From CAZYTX01 sp964650485 (lineage in GTDB: Bacteria; RBG-13-61-14; DATKZS01), in NCBI GenBank assembly GCA_964650485.1, contig CAZYTX010000022.1, positions 1 through 59,710 on the forward strand: DNA of 59,710 nt. The letters run 5' to 3'. The notes beneath the pieces are model-generated. The model had not been told where the DNA came from, made no database searches, and worked only from the letters and a program-made list of their open reading frames with translations. The stretch's first letter is position 1. Every line of letters starts with the position of its first letter. The position numbers and the translations under genes were made by a program. Shown here piece by piece: positions 24,968 to 33,382 of the stretch.

Positions 24968-26500
24968 TCACATCCCCATCTTTCCGGGGTTCATCAGGTT
25001 CATGGGGTCCAGGGACTTCTTTAACGCCACAAGCATGGGAGACGAGCCTCCCTGCTCTGACTCGAGCCACCTGGCCTTTAGCACCCCCACCCCGTGGTGG
25101 TGGCTTATGCTCCCGCCCCGCTCCACGCACTGGTCCAGTGCGGCCTCCCATATGCGGTCGTATGCCTGGAGCTTTTTCTTCGTGTCTTTGCCGGTCGCGG
25201 CCACCGAGTAGTAGATCGAGCACCCCTGCGGGTAGGCGTGGCTGAAATGGGCCATTACAAAGGCGTGCCTGCTTATGGACTCACGCATTCCGTAGTAGAG
25301 GTTTGCCAGGTTGTCCCAAACCGTGGCCACCTCGATGGTGTCTACGAACACTCCCATCTCGAACATGACCTGCATGGTGTAGCTCACCTTGTAGCGCTTG
25401 TCCCACCAGTGTCGCGCCGGGTCCTCCCCCAGGTCCCGGCCGCCGCAGGCCGCGCATATGCCCCGGGCCATGCTCTTTTCCAGGCGGGTGATCTCGGGGT
25501 CCCCCTCGAAGGTTAGCACCAGCTTGGAGCTCTCCAGCTTCGAGAGCACCGGGTTCACCAGGCCGGGCCTCATGAGGTAAGGCAGTGCCTTCTTTACGAG
25601 CCCGCTGGCGCCGCTGCTTTCTTTGTTGCGCTGTTTCTGCGGGGGCTTCTGCTTTTCATCTTTTTCTTTGTGCCCGGAAGGCATGATCCTGCTGGCTTTC
25701 GAGAAGAAGGTGTCCACCGGGTCGTAGAGCCTGACGCACGCCGGCCGAAGCTCTGCCTGCATCATCCTGCGCATGGCCTCGAGCCCGTCCTCGACCGTTT
25801 GGAACGAGTATGCCTGGAACCTCCTGGACTCGGGGTAGGGCCAGATCCTGCATGTTGCCGCGGTGATAATGCCCAGGGTCCCTTCGGCGCCCACGAAGGC
25901 GTGCATGAATTCCGGGCCGGTGGCTTTCCTGGGGGCCTGTCTGGTCTCCAGCACCTCACCGTCCGGGAGCACCACCTGGATTGAAACCACCATGTCCTCG
26001 ATCTTGCCGTACTTTGCCGAGAGCTGGCCCGCGGCCCTGGTGGACAGCCAGCCGCCGAATGTGCTGCAGTATATGGACGAGGGGAAATGCCCCATTGTGT
26101 AGCCTTTGCGGTTTAGCTCGCGTTCGAGCAGCTCTCCTATCACCCCGGACTGTGCGGTCACGGTTAGAGGTTCATCATCTATCCCCAGGATGCGGTTCAT
26201 TCTTTTGAGGTCAACCACTATGCCCCTGCCGCCAAGGGCCACAGTGCCGCCGCACACCCCGGAGCCGCCTCCCATGGGGATCACGGGCGTGCCCGTGCGG
26301 CCGGCGATCCTGACCACCTCCTGCACTTCTTCCACCGAGCCGGGCCACACCACCACCTGCGGCCGGTCCGGAAGGTCAAGGCCCTGCAGGCGGATGGTGT
26401 TCCTGGGCCACACGTCCCGGGAGTAGGTGACCCTGTCCACCGAGCGGACCGAGACGTTGTCCTCTCCCGCGACCTTTGCAAGCTCTGTCTCGATACTCAA
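24968..26500 (-). CDS. FAD-linked oxidase, alkyldihydroxyacetonephosphate-synthase-like (copy 2)
   Basis: 510 residues, paralogue of the next gene: GGGSGVCGG, GMGHFP-like TMGHFPSSIYCSTFGG, STRAAGQLSAKYGKIEDM and ISHHHGVGVLKARW all match. It carries an extra lysine/glutamine-rich stretch near residues 275-300 (KEKDEKQKPPQKQ) that the paralogue lacks. Translation seems to start at TTG (26500) with GAGGTG about 7 bases upstream. FAD and an HHH motif indicate either ether-lipid synthesis or hydroxyacid oxidation; two copies beside one Fe-S subunit suggest different substrates. It is bracketed by two copies of a hairpin repeat. Confidence 0.88.
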   Translation of the reverse strand: MSIETELAKVAGEDNVSVRSVDRVTYSRDVWPRNTIRLQGLDLPDRPQVVVWPGSVEEVQEVVRIAGRTGTPVIPMGGGSGVCGGTVALGGRGIVVDLKRMNRILGIDDEPLTVTAQSGVIGELLERELNRKGYTMGHFPSSIYCSTFGGWLSTRAAGQLSAKYGKIEDMVVSIQVVLPDGEVLETRQAPRKATGPEFMHAFVGAEGTLGIITAATCRIWPYPESRRFQAYSFQTVEDGLEAMRRMMQAELRPACVRLYDPVDTFFSKASRIMPSGHKEKDEKQKPPQKQRNKESSGASGLVKKALPYLMRPGLVNPVLSKLESSKLVLTFEGDPEITRLEKSMARGICAACGGRDLGEDPARHWWDKRYKVSYTMQVMFEMGVFVDTIEVATVWDNLANLYYGMRESISRHAFVMAHFSHAYPQGCSIYYSVAATGKDTKKKLQAYDRIWEAALDQCVERGGSISHHHGVGVLKARWLESEQGGSSPMLVALKKSLDPMNLMNPGKMGM

Positions 26501-26545
26501 ACCTCACACCTCTTTAGACGCAACGACGCTACGCCGCAATGGTAA

Positions 26546-26688
26546 CACACATAGCTCTGCTATGTGTGCGACCCCGAAGGGGAGCAGGTTGCGGAGCAAC
26601 ACTTAAGCGGTATATTGCAAAAACTTTGCAGCAGTACACATGACCTGCTCGCTCCGCTCGCCCACGTAGCGGAGCTACGTGGGCTACT
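26546..26688. repeat. two-hairpin repeat element, copy B
   Basis: First hairpin: CACACATAGC-TCT-GCTATGTGTG (26546-26568), then CGACCCCGAAGGGGAGCAGGT. Second hairpin: GCCCACGTAGC-GGA-GCTACGTGGGC (26660-26684). GAGCAGGT at 26582-26589 and ACCTGCTC at 26643-26650 can pair, so the whole element may fold into one long structure. Its right edge touches the stop codon (26684-26686) of the GH2 gene. Confidence 0.7.
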
Positions 26689-28522
26689 CCTCTCCCATCA
26701 TCCGGTTTATTTGTCTTATCTTTTCAGGGCCCACTTTTGGCTTTCGCTCGAAGGTCATGAGTCCGTTCTTCTCCTGCTGCACGTCGTAGGGCTGGGTGTA
26801 GCAGTAGCCCTTGATGTAGGGGTAGTCCTTTATCGCCAGGGTGTAGTCGCGGTAGAGCTCGAGCAGTCCCTTCTCTCCCTCGGTCCTGTAAAAGCCGAAG
26901 CCGCCGTACTCGGAGAGCACCACGGGCTGGCCCTCATAGCGGGCGCCGGGCGCGAATATGGGCAGCACCGGCTTTCCCCGGATGAGGCTCATGAGGTACC
27001 ACCCGGTCCCCAGCCGGTCGCCCTTGTCGAAGTCATACTTCTGGTACAGCCACCTGGACTTTTCCGCGGTGGAGAGGTAGTGGTGGAAGTCCCACACGTC
27101 GGTGTCAAAGTGGTATCCGCCGGAGTTGTCCACCACCAGCCGGGAGGGGGCCTCCTCCCTGGTCAGTTGCACCATCTCATGGGCCCAGTCCCGGATCTTA
27201 TTGCTCCACACCATCCCGTACACGCCCCAGCTCTCGTTGAACACGGTCCAGGCGATGATGGACGGGTGGTTGTAATCTCTGCGGATGGCCTCCCTCCACT
27301 CCTTCTCAAAGCTCTGCATGGCCCACTCGGGCACGCCCCTCGGCCGGCCGAACCCGAGCGATGGCATCTCCTCCCACACCACCAGGCCCAGCCGGTCGCA
27401 CCAGTAGAGGAACCTGGGGTCCTCGATCTTCTGGTGCTTCCTGAGCCCGTTGAACCCCATGCGCCTGTACATCTCGATGTCCTCTCGCATGATCCCGTCT
27501 TTCTCCGGGGTGTAGATGCCGCCCGGGAAGTATCCCTGGTCCAGGAGCAGCTTCTGATAGAACCTCTGCCCGTTCAGGAATATCTCGTCCCCCCTGGTCT
27601 CGATGGCGCGGACGCCAACGTAGGAGCTCACCCTGTCAATAACCTGGTCGTCCTTGTCCAGCAGGGCGAGCTTTACGGTGTAGAGTGCGGGGTAGTCGGG
27701 GGACCAGGGCTGTGTGATCTCGTTGTGCCATTTGGCGGTGAGCCCGCGCCAGGAGACGCGGCTTCCGAGTTCCTCTTTACCGTCCGGGCTAATCACCGTT
27801 ATTTGGGGCCTTGCCTCCGGGTCCTGTCGCGAGAGGTTCAGCTTGAACTTTCCTCCGGAGAGGCCCTTTGCGGGCGTGAAGCGGAAGCCCTTTATGTATG
27901 GGTCCCCGGTCTTTTCGATCCACACGGTCTGCCAGATACCGGTCACGGTCTCGTACATGATCATGTGGGGCTCGCCGCTGGGCGACTGCTTTCCCCGGAC
28001 CTGCATGCGGTCCAGGGAGTCGAACACCCGCACCACCAGGATATTGTCCGTGGGCCTCACAGCATCGGTCACGTCGAAGGTGAAAGGGGTGTACCCGCCG
28101 GTGTGCCGGCCGAGCTTTATGTTGTTGAGCCATACGGTGGCGTGGTAGTCAACCGCGCCGAAGCGGAGCAGTAGCCGGGATTTGGGGCCCGGGCCGCGCC
28201 AGTCGAGCTTATGCCCCAGGTCGAACCTCTTTAAGTACCAGCAGACCTCGGGCGGGTCGAGCTCATGGATGCCGGAGAGCTCGGACTCGACCGGGTAAGG
28301 CACCGTGATCGTCCGGGGCAAGGAGTCCCGGGTGTGCCAGTCCTCTTCCAGGCCCTTGTCCTTTGGGTCGAAGGCGAATTGCCACTCGCCGTTCAGGTTC
28401 TGCCAGGTCTCACGGAGCATGTCCGGCCGGGGATGCTCGGGCCGGGGCAGTTCCTTTGCAGGGGCGCTTTGTAAAGCAGCGCCCAGCGCCAGTATGCAGG
28501 CGAGTCTTGCCAGGCTTCCCAT
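26684..28522 (-). CDS. exported glycoside hydrolase family 2 enzyme
   Basis: 612 residues: signal peptide (about 1-22, ALQSAPA), jelly-roll sugar-binding domain (about 30-200), immunoglobulin-like domain (about 200-300) and a TIM barrel. GH2 features include FGAVDYHATVWLNN in the first domain and, in the barrel, FNGLRKHQKIEDPRFLYWCD, then WTVFNESWG holding the acid/base glutamate, and LSEYGGFG with the probable nucleophile. It may be a beta-galactosidase, glucuronidase or mannosidase-type enzyme acting in the periplasm or outside. GGAGAGG six bases before the ATG fixes the start. Confidence 0.88.
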   Translation of the reverse strand: MGSLARLACILALGAALQSAPAKELPRPEHPRPDMLRETWQNLNGEWQFAFDPKDKGLEEDWHTRDSLPRTITVPYPVESELSGIHELDPPEVCWYLKRFDLGHKLDWRGPGPKSRLLLRFGAVDYHATVWLNNIKLGRHTGGYTPFTFDVTDAVRPTDNILVVRVFDSLDRMQVRGKQSPSGEPHMIMYETVTGIWQTVWIEKTGDPYIKGFRFTPAKGLSGGKFKLNLSRQDPEARPQITVISPDGKEELGSRVSWRGLTAKWHNEITQPWSPDYPALYTVKLALLDKDDQVIDRVSSYVGVRAIETRGDEIFLNGQRFYQKLLLDQGYFPGGIYTPEKDGIMREDIEMYRRMGFNGLRKHQKIEDPRFLYWCDRLGLVVWEEMPSLGFGRPRGVPEWAMQSFEKEWREAIRRDYNHPSIIAWTVFNESWGVYGMVWSNKIRDWAHEMVQLTREEAPSRLVVDNSGGYHFDTDVWDFHHYLSTAEKSRWLYQKYDFDKGDRLGTGWYLMSLIRGKPVLPIFAPGARYEGQPVVLSEYGGFGFYRTEGEKGLLELYRDYTLAIKDYPYIKGYCYTQPYDVQQEKNGLMTFERKPKVGPEKIRQINRMMGEE

Positions 28523-28551
28523 TCCCGTTCCTCTCCGCAGGCTGTTATTTA

Positions 28552-28647
28552 ACCCTTTCAGGGTATTTATAAATAACCTTGCCTTATACCCGGGGCGGCG
28601 GGCTACGCCCTTGCCCTGGGCTACTATATATCAAACCCCTTCGGGGT
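28552..28647. repeat. dispersed triple-hairpin repeat, copy 1
   Basis: Three stems in a row: ACCCT-TTC-AGGGT (28552-28564), CCCGGGGC ... GCCCTGGG with inner GGGC-TAC-GCCC (28589-28620), and ACCCC-TTC-GGGGT (28635-28647). The same three-part plan, in reverse orientation and with near-identical central stem, is found at 59162-59260. It resembles REP-type palindromes common in several phyla. Lies just upstream of the GH2 gene. Confidence 0.75.
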
Positions 28648-28719
28648 ATAAAAGGAGTTTCGCAACATGCACTATCCAAGAAAGGGATCATACCAGGGTT
28701 TGGGCCCTTGAAGCAACAA

Positions 28720-28755
28720 AAAGGGAGAAGGCGATTCATCTCGCCTCCTCCCTTT
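28720..28755 (-). terminator. intrinsic terminator for the beta-barrel gene
   Basis: On the minus strand a 15-base stem (AAAGGGAGGAGGCGA with TCGCCTTCTCCCTTT, one mismatch) with a 6-base loop is followed by TTGTTG after the T-rich end of the stem. It lies about 50 bases beyond the stop codon at 28803. Confidence 0.75.
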
Positions 28756-28802
28756 GGCTTTAAATATTAAAAGTTCTTGCTTGCTTTTTCGCGGCCCGGC
28801 GA

Positions 28803-29357
28803 TTACAGCATGCCGACCAGGACCAGTCCCAGGCCCAATTTGTTGTAATCGAAATCGTCGCCATTGCTTTCAGTTATCATGTCATAGGTAAGTTGGCCAC
28901 CTACACCAAAGCTCTCGGCCACGTTGTAAATATAGCCTCCACCGATTCTAAAACGACTAACGTCGCCCTCGGCATCTCCACCAAGAGTCCCGGCTCTATA
29001 TTCTAGTTTGCCGAAAGGATGTCCCATGCCCATGTCATAGGCATAAATAAGCCCTATTCCATATGTTGTTACATCCACATCAGAATCTCCGAAATCACTT
29101 TCTACACTCGTACTTTCATATCCGAGATTTACCAGCACGCCCAGGTTGTCCATAAAAAAGTAGATGGGGGCAGCGTTTATGCCGAAAGTCGTGATGGAGG
29201 TATCTGTATCATCCAAATCGCCCCCGCTTGTATTGGTGTAGTTAAAAGCATTTTCGCACGTAATCCACCACGTTCCCTGGTTGCTCTTTGCAAACCCTGT
29301 TACCGAGACCAGCATGGCCACCATTACCACGAAACCAATGATCGTCGCCTTCTTCAT
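28803..29357 (-). CDS. small outer-membrane beta-barrel protein
   Basis: 184 residues. A signal peptide (about 1-24, ending TGFA) is followed by alternating hydrophobic and polar strands rich in aromatic and glycine residues, for example FMDNLGVLVNLGYES and FRIGGGYIYNVAESFGVGG, the pattern of an eight-stranded barrel. Base composition is lower in GC than its neighbours. AGGAGGA six bases before the ATG at 29357 supports this start; the frame is open to 29423 without a signal. Own promoter and terminator make it a single-gene transcript. Function unknown. Confidence 0.75.
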   Translation of the reverse strand: MKKATIIGFVVMVAMLVSVTGFAKSNQGTWWITCENAFNYTNTSGGDLDDTDTSITTFGINAAPIYFFMDNLGVLVNLGYESTSVESDFGDSDVDVTTYGIGLIYAYDMGMGHPFGKLEYRAGTLGGDAEGDVSRFRIGGGYIYNVAESFGVGGQLTYDMITESNGDDFDYNKLGLGLVLVGML

Positions 29358-29439
29358 CTTCAGTCCTCCTTTCTCCTTTTCAGTCCCTTTTTGTTTTCCT
29401 TGTTCAACACCTTTGAAAGCCATTCATCTCTCACCCGGA

Positions 29440-29469
29440 ATTATATCATAAGGCCGTTAAGATAGCCAA
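29440..29469 (-). promoter_or_regulatory. sigma-70-type promoter for the beta-barrel gene
   Basis: On the minus strand TTGGCT (29469-29464) and a perfect TATAAT (29445-29440) are 18 bases apart. Transcription would start near 29433, leaving a leader of about 75 bases. Confidence 0.6.
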
Positions 29470-29658
29470 ACGGCTCTTGTTTTTAGCATGTCAACAATAT
29501 AAACCGACAGAAACGAAATGTCAAGTCAAATGACAGCCAACTTCAACCCGGCGCCGGGCACCCACCAAAACCTTTGCCCTGACCATCTGATTCCCCCTTT
29601 CGATATCTTGCAAGACTTCTTCTTCATTATATCTATTTCGAGCAGGAATTCAATCCCC

Positions 29659-29865
29659 TTAACACAAAAAAAACAATGCCCGCTTGGGGCGGCCCTTTTT
29701 GCCCAGGTCCCACCAGACCCAGCCAGGGCCCGGGCCATAGGCCTCGGGACCCAGGACCGCGGCCAAGCAGAGGCCGCCCTCCCGGGGAGGCCACTCCTGT
29801 TCTGCGGGGCCGGGAACGGGGGAGAGGAGGACCGTCAAAGTAAGTGCCGCACAGAACCTTGTCAT
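29659..29865 (-). CDS. possible small exported protein or structured RNA, antisense to next gene's 5' region
   Basis: A 68-codon frame starting MTRFCAALTLTVLLSPVPGPA looks like a signal peptide with a cleavage site, followed by a proline/glycine-rich tail. CGAGGA stands 4 bases before the ATG. A promoter match (29930-29901) precedes it. A terminator-like hairpin with an eight-T tail (29693-29666) overlaps the last codons, which is odd for a real gene. The DNA is very GC-rich and palindromic, so a small RNA is the main alternative. Confidence 0.3.
   Translation of the reverse strand: MTRFCAALTLTVLLSPVPGPAEQEWPPREGGLCLAAVLGPEAYGPGPGWVWWDLGKKGRPKRALFFLC
29666..29693 (-). terminator. GC hairpin with eight-T tail
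   Basis: On the minus strand GCCGC ... GCGGGC (29693-29678, one bulge) is followed by ATTG and eight T's (29673-29666). On the plus strand the same hairpin is followed by five T's, so it could act in both directions. Confidence 0.5.
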
Positions 29866-29887
29866 TATTCCTCGGGTAAAGTAGACT
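29859..29887 (+). promoter_or_regulatory. probable promoter of the membrane protein gene
   Basis: TTGTCA (29859-29864) and TAGACT (29882-29887) are 17 bases apart. A start near 29894 would exclude the long in-frame extension that runs back to 29518 and fits a start codon near 29935-29944. Confidence 0.4.
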
Positions 29888-29900
29888 TGAAAGCAACTGG

Positions 29901-29930
29901 ATCATACCAGCAAGAAGCGGAAAAACACAA
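29901..29930 (-). promoter_or_regulatory. possible divergent promoter
   Basis: On the minus strand TTGTGT (29930-29925) and TATGAT (29906-29901) are 18 bases apart. It would drive the small antisense unit ending at the terminator near 29666. Confidence 0.35.
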
Positions 29931-29943
29931 GGGGTTGGTTGAT

Positions 29944-31830
29944 TTGGAGAGCAGTGCTGACAATCGTGCGGCCAGGAAGGGGGTCCCGGCCGGGAAGCTC
30001 TCGCTTTTCGGTGTGCTGGTGGTTATAGTGGTCCACTGCTGGCTCTTGGTGAATTATATGGGCGGTGTGGACAAGCTCTTCTCTGATGAGCCGCTTTTGT
30101 ACGTGGACCATTCCTTTCATTCCATACTATCCGTTATCGGCAGCACCTTTCTAAGCGAGCACGGCAGCACCTGGGGATATGACCCGTATGTGCTGGCTGG
30201 TTTTCCCGTTGACCTGGCTGATGCCAGCGACCGGGTAATCAAGGTGGGAATGGTCCCTGCGTTGATGTTTTTATCACCGCAGGCCGCTTACAAGGCGCTG
30301 GTCTTCCTTACCGCTGCGGTTGTGCCCCTGCTCTTTCTTGCCGGAGGCGCGTGGTTCGGCGGGAGCAGGCTCACTGGCTCGCTGTCATGTGCGCTGGGCA
30401 CGTGGGTCTGGTGGATTGGCGGTGGACTTCTGATGTTCACTCAGGGGATGTACGGCTTTCCCCTTGCGAGCGTATACGGGCTTAGCTTGGCCTGGCTTTT
30501 TGCCAGGTATTTGGATCGGCCCTTGATACGGTACATGGCTGCGCTTGTTACCGGGGCCGCGCTGGGTCTCCTGATACATCCTGGGATATTGTCCGTGGTT
30601 GGAGTGCCGTGCTTTATCCTCTATGTTTTCCATATTAGGAGCATGCCCTTCAGAAGGCACGTTTTCGTGTTCTTCCTGCCGGTCTCCGCCCTGGCATGCA
30701 ACCTTTTCTGGGTCGTGCCCTGGGTTGTAAATTTGCGTTTTGTAAACACTTTTGCCTACCTGTTCTCCTTGCCGCAGAAGATAGTCATGGAACTCTTTAT
30801 AAACTCGATCAGGCATTTCCAGGTCATACTTATAATCCTGCCGGTCGCAGCAGTCGCGGGTTTAACCATGATGGCAAGGCGGAGCAAAGGCGCGCTCTGG
30901 TGGAGCACCCTTGTCACTGCGGCATGTTTCTTTATCTTTTTCACCCTGGGTGGATTTCTGCCTGTTATAAAACAGAGCCAGCCCTTGCGCTTCGGGACCA
31001 CATTATTAACACTATTGGTGTTTCCCGCTTCTATCGGGTTCCAAAGATGGGCGGCAACAGCTTTTCAACCCACAGCAGATATATCCCGCCGGGTCCTTTT
31101 AGGAGGAGTGTTGCTTCTATGCGTACTTTCCGCTTTTTACTTCTGTATCAAGCCATTTACCCCTCCGGAGAGCTTTGTTCCTGGCCCGGAGCCCAAGATT
31201 GACAGAATAAGCAAGTGGCTGCTAAAGAACACCGGCACCAGTGCCAGGGTGATGCTTCAAGACGAGGGACCGCTAGGAAAATTCTACCGTTACAGACACT
31301 CCGGGCTCCCAATAGCTTTTCGCAGTGGTCGTGAAATTCTTGCAAACCCCGGGCCGGCGACGCCGATTGTCCTGAAGCACCAGTTCATCCGCTTTTCCAT
31401 GTTCGAGCTGTTCGGCAGGCCCCTTAACCAGTGGGAAGAGAAATCACTCGCCCGGTACATGGACCTCTACAACGTGGGATGGGTGGGGGTCCACTCAAAG
31501 CCGGCAAGGAGCCTGCTGGAAGCCGCTCCTTCTTTGTTCAAGCCGCTTGGAGAGGCCGAGGGGTTGAGGTTCTACCGGGTGCTGAGAGAACATTCGTTTT
31601 TTATCGAGGGAGAGGGAGAGGCCGAGGCCGATTATAACGTGATAAGGCTCCGGGACGTTCAGCCCTCGAACAACAGGGTGGTCATATCTTATCACTGGCA
31701 TCCGTGGTTCAGGGCTGACCCTCCGGCCAGGGTGGCACGTGTCATGAAAGGGGCCGATCCGGTGGGGTTCATAGGCATCGAAAACCCCTCGCGTAACATG
31801 GAACTCCGGATAAAACGCTGGTGGGAGTAA
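29944..31830 (+). CDS. polytopic membrane protein, probable GT-C-like surface-sugar enzyme
   Basis: About 628 residues with 10-12 membrane segments (first near residue 18-38) and a soluble tail of about 200 residues containing FRADPPARVARVMKGA, similar in plan to the YfhO-like proteins. The start is uncertain: the frame is open from 29518, but 29518-29930 is GC-rich, proline-laden and unlike protein. TTG at 29944 has AAGGGG nine bases upstream; TTG at 29935 is the other choice. It is the first gene of a run with two radical-SAM genes. Enzymatic role inferred only from layout. Confidence 0.65.
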   Translation: MESSADNRAARKGVPAGKLSLFGVLVVIVVHCWLLVNYMGGVDKLFSDEPLLYVDHSFHSILSVIGSTFLSEHGSTWGYDPYVLAGFPVDLADASDRVIKVGMVPALMFLSPQAAYKALVFLTAAVVPLLFLAGGAWFGGSRLTGSLSCALGTWVWWIGGGLLMFTQGMYGFPLASVYGLSLAWLFARYLDRPLIRYMAALVTGAALGLLIHPGILSVVGVPCFILYVFHIRSMPFRRHVFVFFLPVSALACNLFWVVPWVVNLRFVNTFAYLFSLPQKIVMELFINSIRHFQVILIILPVAAVAGLTMMARRSKGALWWSTLVTAACFFIFFTLGGFLPVIKQSQPLRFGTTLLTLLVFPASIGFQRWAATAFQPTADISRRVLLGGVLLLCVLSAFYFCIKPFTPPESFVPGPEPKIDRISKWLLKNTGTSARVMLQDEGPLGKFYRYRHSGLPIAFRSGREILANPGPATPIVLKHQFIRFSMFELFGRPLNQWEEKSLARYMDLYNVGWVGVHSKPARSLLEAAPSLFKPLGEAEGLRFYRVLREHSFFIEGEGEAEADYNVIRLRDVQPSNNRVVISYHWHPWFRADPPARVARVMKGADPVGFIGIENPSRNMELRIKRWWE

Positions 31831-31855
31831 AGCTTTTTACGCTTTGCGCTTTGAT

Positions 31856-31883
31856 TTGACAAAGCCTGTCAGCATGCTAGGTT
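31856..31883 (+). promoter_or_regulatory. possible promoter before the radical-SAM pair
   Basis: A perfect TTGACA (31856-31861) is followed after 16 bases by TAGGTT (31878-31883), a weak -10 match. It would give the two radical-SAM genes a transcript of their own. Confidence 0.35.
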
Positions 31884-31939
31884 CTTTTATGTTCCTGCAC
31901 TGATATTTTTATTCTCGGCCCTATAATCGGCAAGACGCA

Positions 31940-33334
31940 ATGGCAAAGGTATCCTTTATAAAGCCCTATCAGCAGGCCTCGTATTACAGCATCAGTCCTC
32001 CCCTGGGGGTTACATATCTAAGCTCCGCCCTGAAGTCGCATGGCCACCAGGCCAGCCTCCTGGACCTCAGGCTGCATCCCAAGGGGGGCCTTTCGCTGGC
32101 TTTAAAATGGGTGGAGGAACAAGCGCCTGACATCCTGGGCTTGAGCGCTTTTTCAAGCGAGGCCGGGGCCACACACGAGCTCGTCAGGGCGATAAAAGCC
32201 CGCTTTCCACGCATGCCCGTGGTGGTGGGAGGGCCTTATCCAAGCACTGCCCCTGAGAGGGCCATGCAGGACGAGAACATTGACTTCTGCCTGATAGGCG
32301 AAGGGGAGGAGAGCTTCCCCCGGCTGGTGGAGCACATACTGGAGAACGGCTCTGATGCCGGCGGGTTGCCCTCGGTCTGCCACCGCGACAACGGGGAGAC
32401 GGTCATAAACCCGGTTGCCGAGCCCATATCGGAGCTTGACCGGCTGCCGGTTCCTGATTGGGGTCTCCTGGACATGGATTCATACTACAAAAGGACCCGG
32501 CACCAGCTCTTCTACATGCACAGGAACTACATGCCCATCCTTACCTCGCGCGGCTGCCCTTACCAGTGCCTTTACTGCCATAACATCTTCGGCAAGAGGT
32601 TCAGGCCCTACTCGGTGGAGCGGGCCCTGGAGGAGATCAACATGCTTTACAACAGGTTCGGCGTAAGGGAACTGCACATAAACGACGACATCTTCAACCT
32701 CGACCTGAAAAGGGCCAAAGGCATAGCCAGAGGGATCATTGATTCGGGCATGGACATATCCATAAGCTTTCCCAATGCGGTGCGCGCGGACAGGATGGAC
32801 ATCGAACTGATCGAGCTTTTAAAGGAGGCTGGCACCTTCAAGATAGCCTATGCCGTGGAGACCGCGAGCCCCAGGCTGCAAAAGCTCCTGAAAAGGGACC
32901 TCGACCTGGAAAAGACCCGGGAGGTGATAGAGGCCACCGACGGGCTGGGCCTTTTCCAGACGGGGTTTTTCATGCTCGGGTTCCCCACCGAAACCGAGGG
33001 CGAGATGCAAGAGACGATCAATTATGCCCTTGAAAGCAGGCTGCACACCGCGGGCTTTTTCGTGGTCAGCGTCTACGAGGGCACCGGCCTGGCTGAACTG
33101 GCAAGCTCCATGGGCAAGGATATTGATTTTGATTCATATGAACGCGAGTACTGGAAAGCCTCCTTGCAGGTGTCGGAAGTGGAGCCGCGCAGGCTGGAGA
33201 AGATGATTAAAAGCTCTTACAGGAAGTTCTACCTGGATCCGCGCCGCATGCTGCGCCTTTTCCGAGTGCTGCCCAATAAGAAGCAGGTTCCAAAATCAGC
33301 GCTGGTATTCCTGAACTTTGCTTTTTTCCGTTAG
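31940..33334 (+). CDS. B12-binding-domain radical-SAM protein (BchE/P-methylase type), copy 1
   Basis: 464 residues. The N-terminal 150 residues have the Rossmann-like cobalamin-binding-domain fold of class B radical-SAM enzymes, but the DxHxxG signature for the cobalamin ligand is not seen. The cluster motif is CPYQCLYC (Cys206, Cys210, Cys213), followed by INDDIFNLDLKRA and ETASPRLQKLL, which belong to the Elp3-like radical-SAM core. Such enzymes methylate or rearrange unactivated carbons, often in hopanoid, bacteriochlorophyll or natural-product pathways. The substrate is unknown. A second copy follows after 48 bases. Confidence 0.9.
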   Translation: MAKVSFIKPYQQASYYSISPPLGVTYLSSALKSHGHQASLLDLRLHPKGGLSLALKWVEEQAPDILGLSAFSSEAGATHELVRAIKARFPRMPVVVGGPYPSTAPERAMQDENIDFCLIGEGEESFPRLVEHILENGSDAGGLPSVCHRDNGETVINPVAEPISELDRLPVPDWGLLDMDSYYKRTRHQLFYMHRNYMPILTSRGCPYQCLYCHNIFGKRFRPYSVERALEEINMLYNRFGVRELHINDDIFNLDLKRAKGIARGIIDSGMDISISFPNAVRADRMDIELIELLKEAGTFKIAYAVETASPRLQKLLKRDLDLEKTREVIEATDGLGLFQTGFFMLGFPTETEGEMQETINYALESRLHTAGFFVVSVYEGTGLAELASSMGKDIDFDSYEREYWKASLQVSEVEPRRLEKMIKSSYRKFYLDPRRMLRLFRVLPNKKQVPKSALVFLNFAFFR

Positions 33335-33382
33335 CTCCTTGTTGACTAAAACAAGAATGAATTCTTTCTGTAGAACACTCTG

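Noticed and set aside
24792..26688. CRISPR array
   Set aside because: Palindromes come in two pairs, not as evenly spaced direct repeats with unique spacers.
29518..29943. N-terminal extension of the membrane protein gene
   Set aside because: GC-rich, proline-laden sequence with no signal; the probable promoter and terminator inside this stretch argue against translation.
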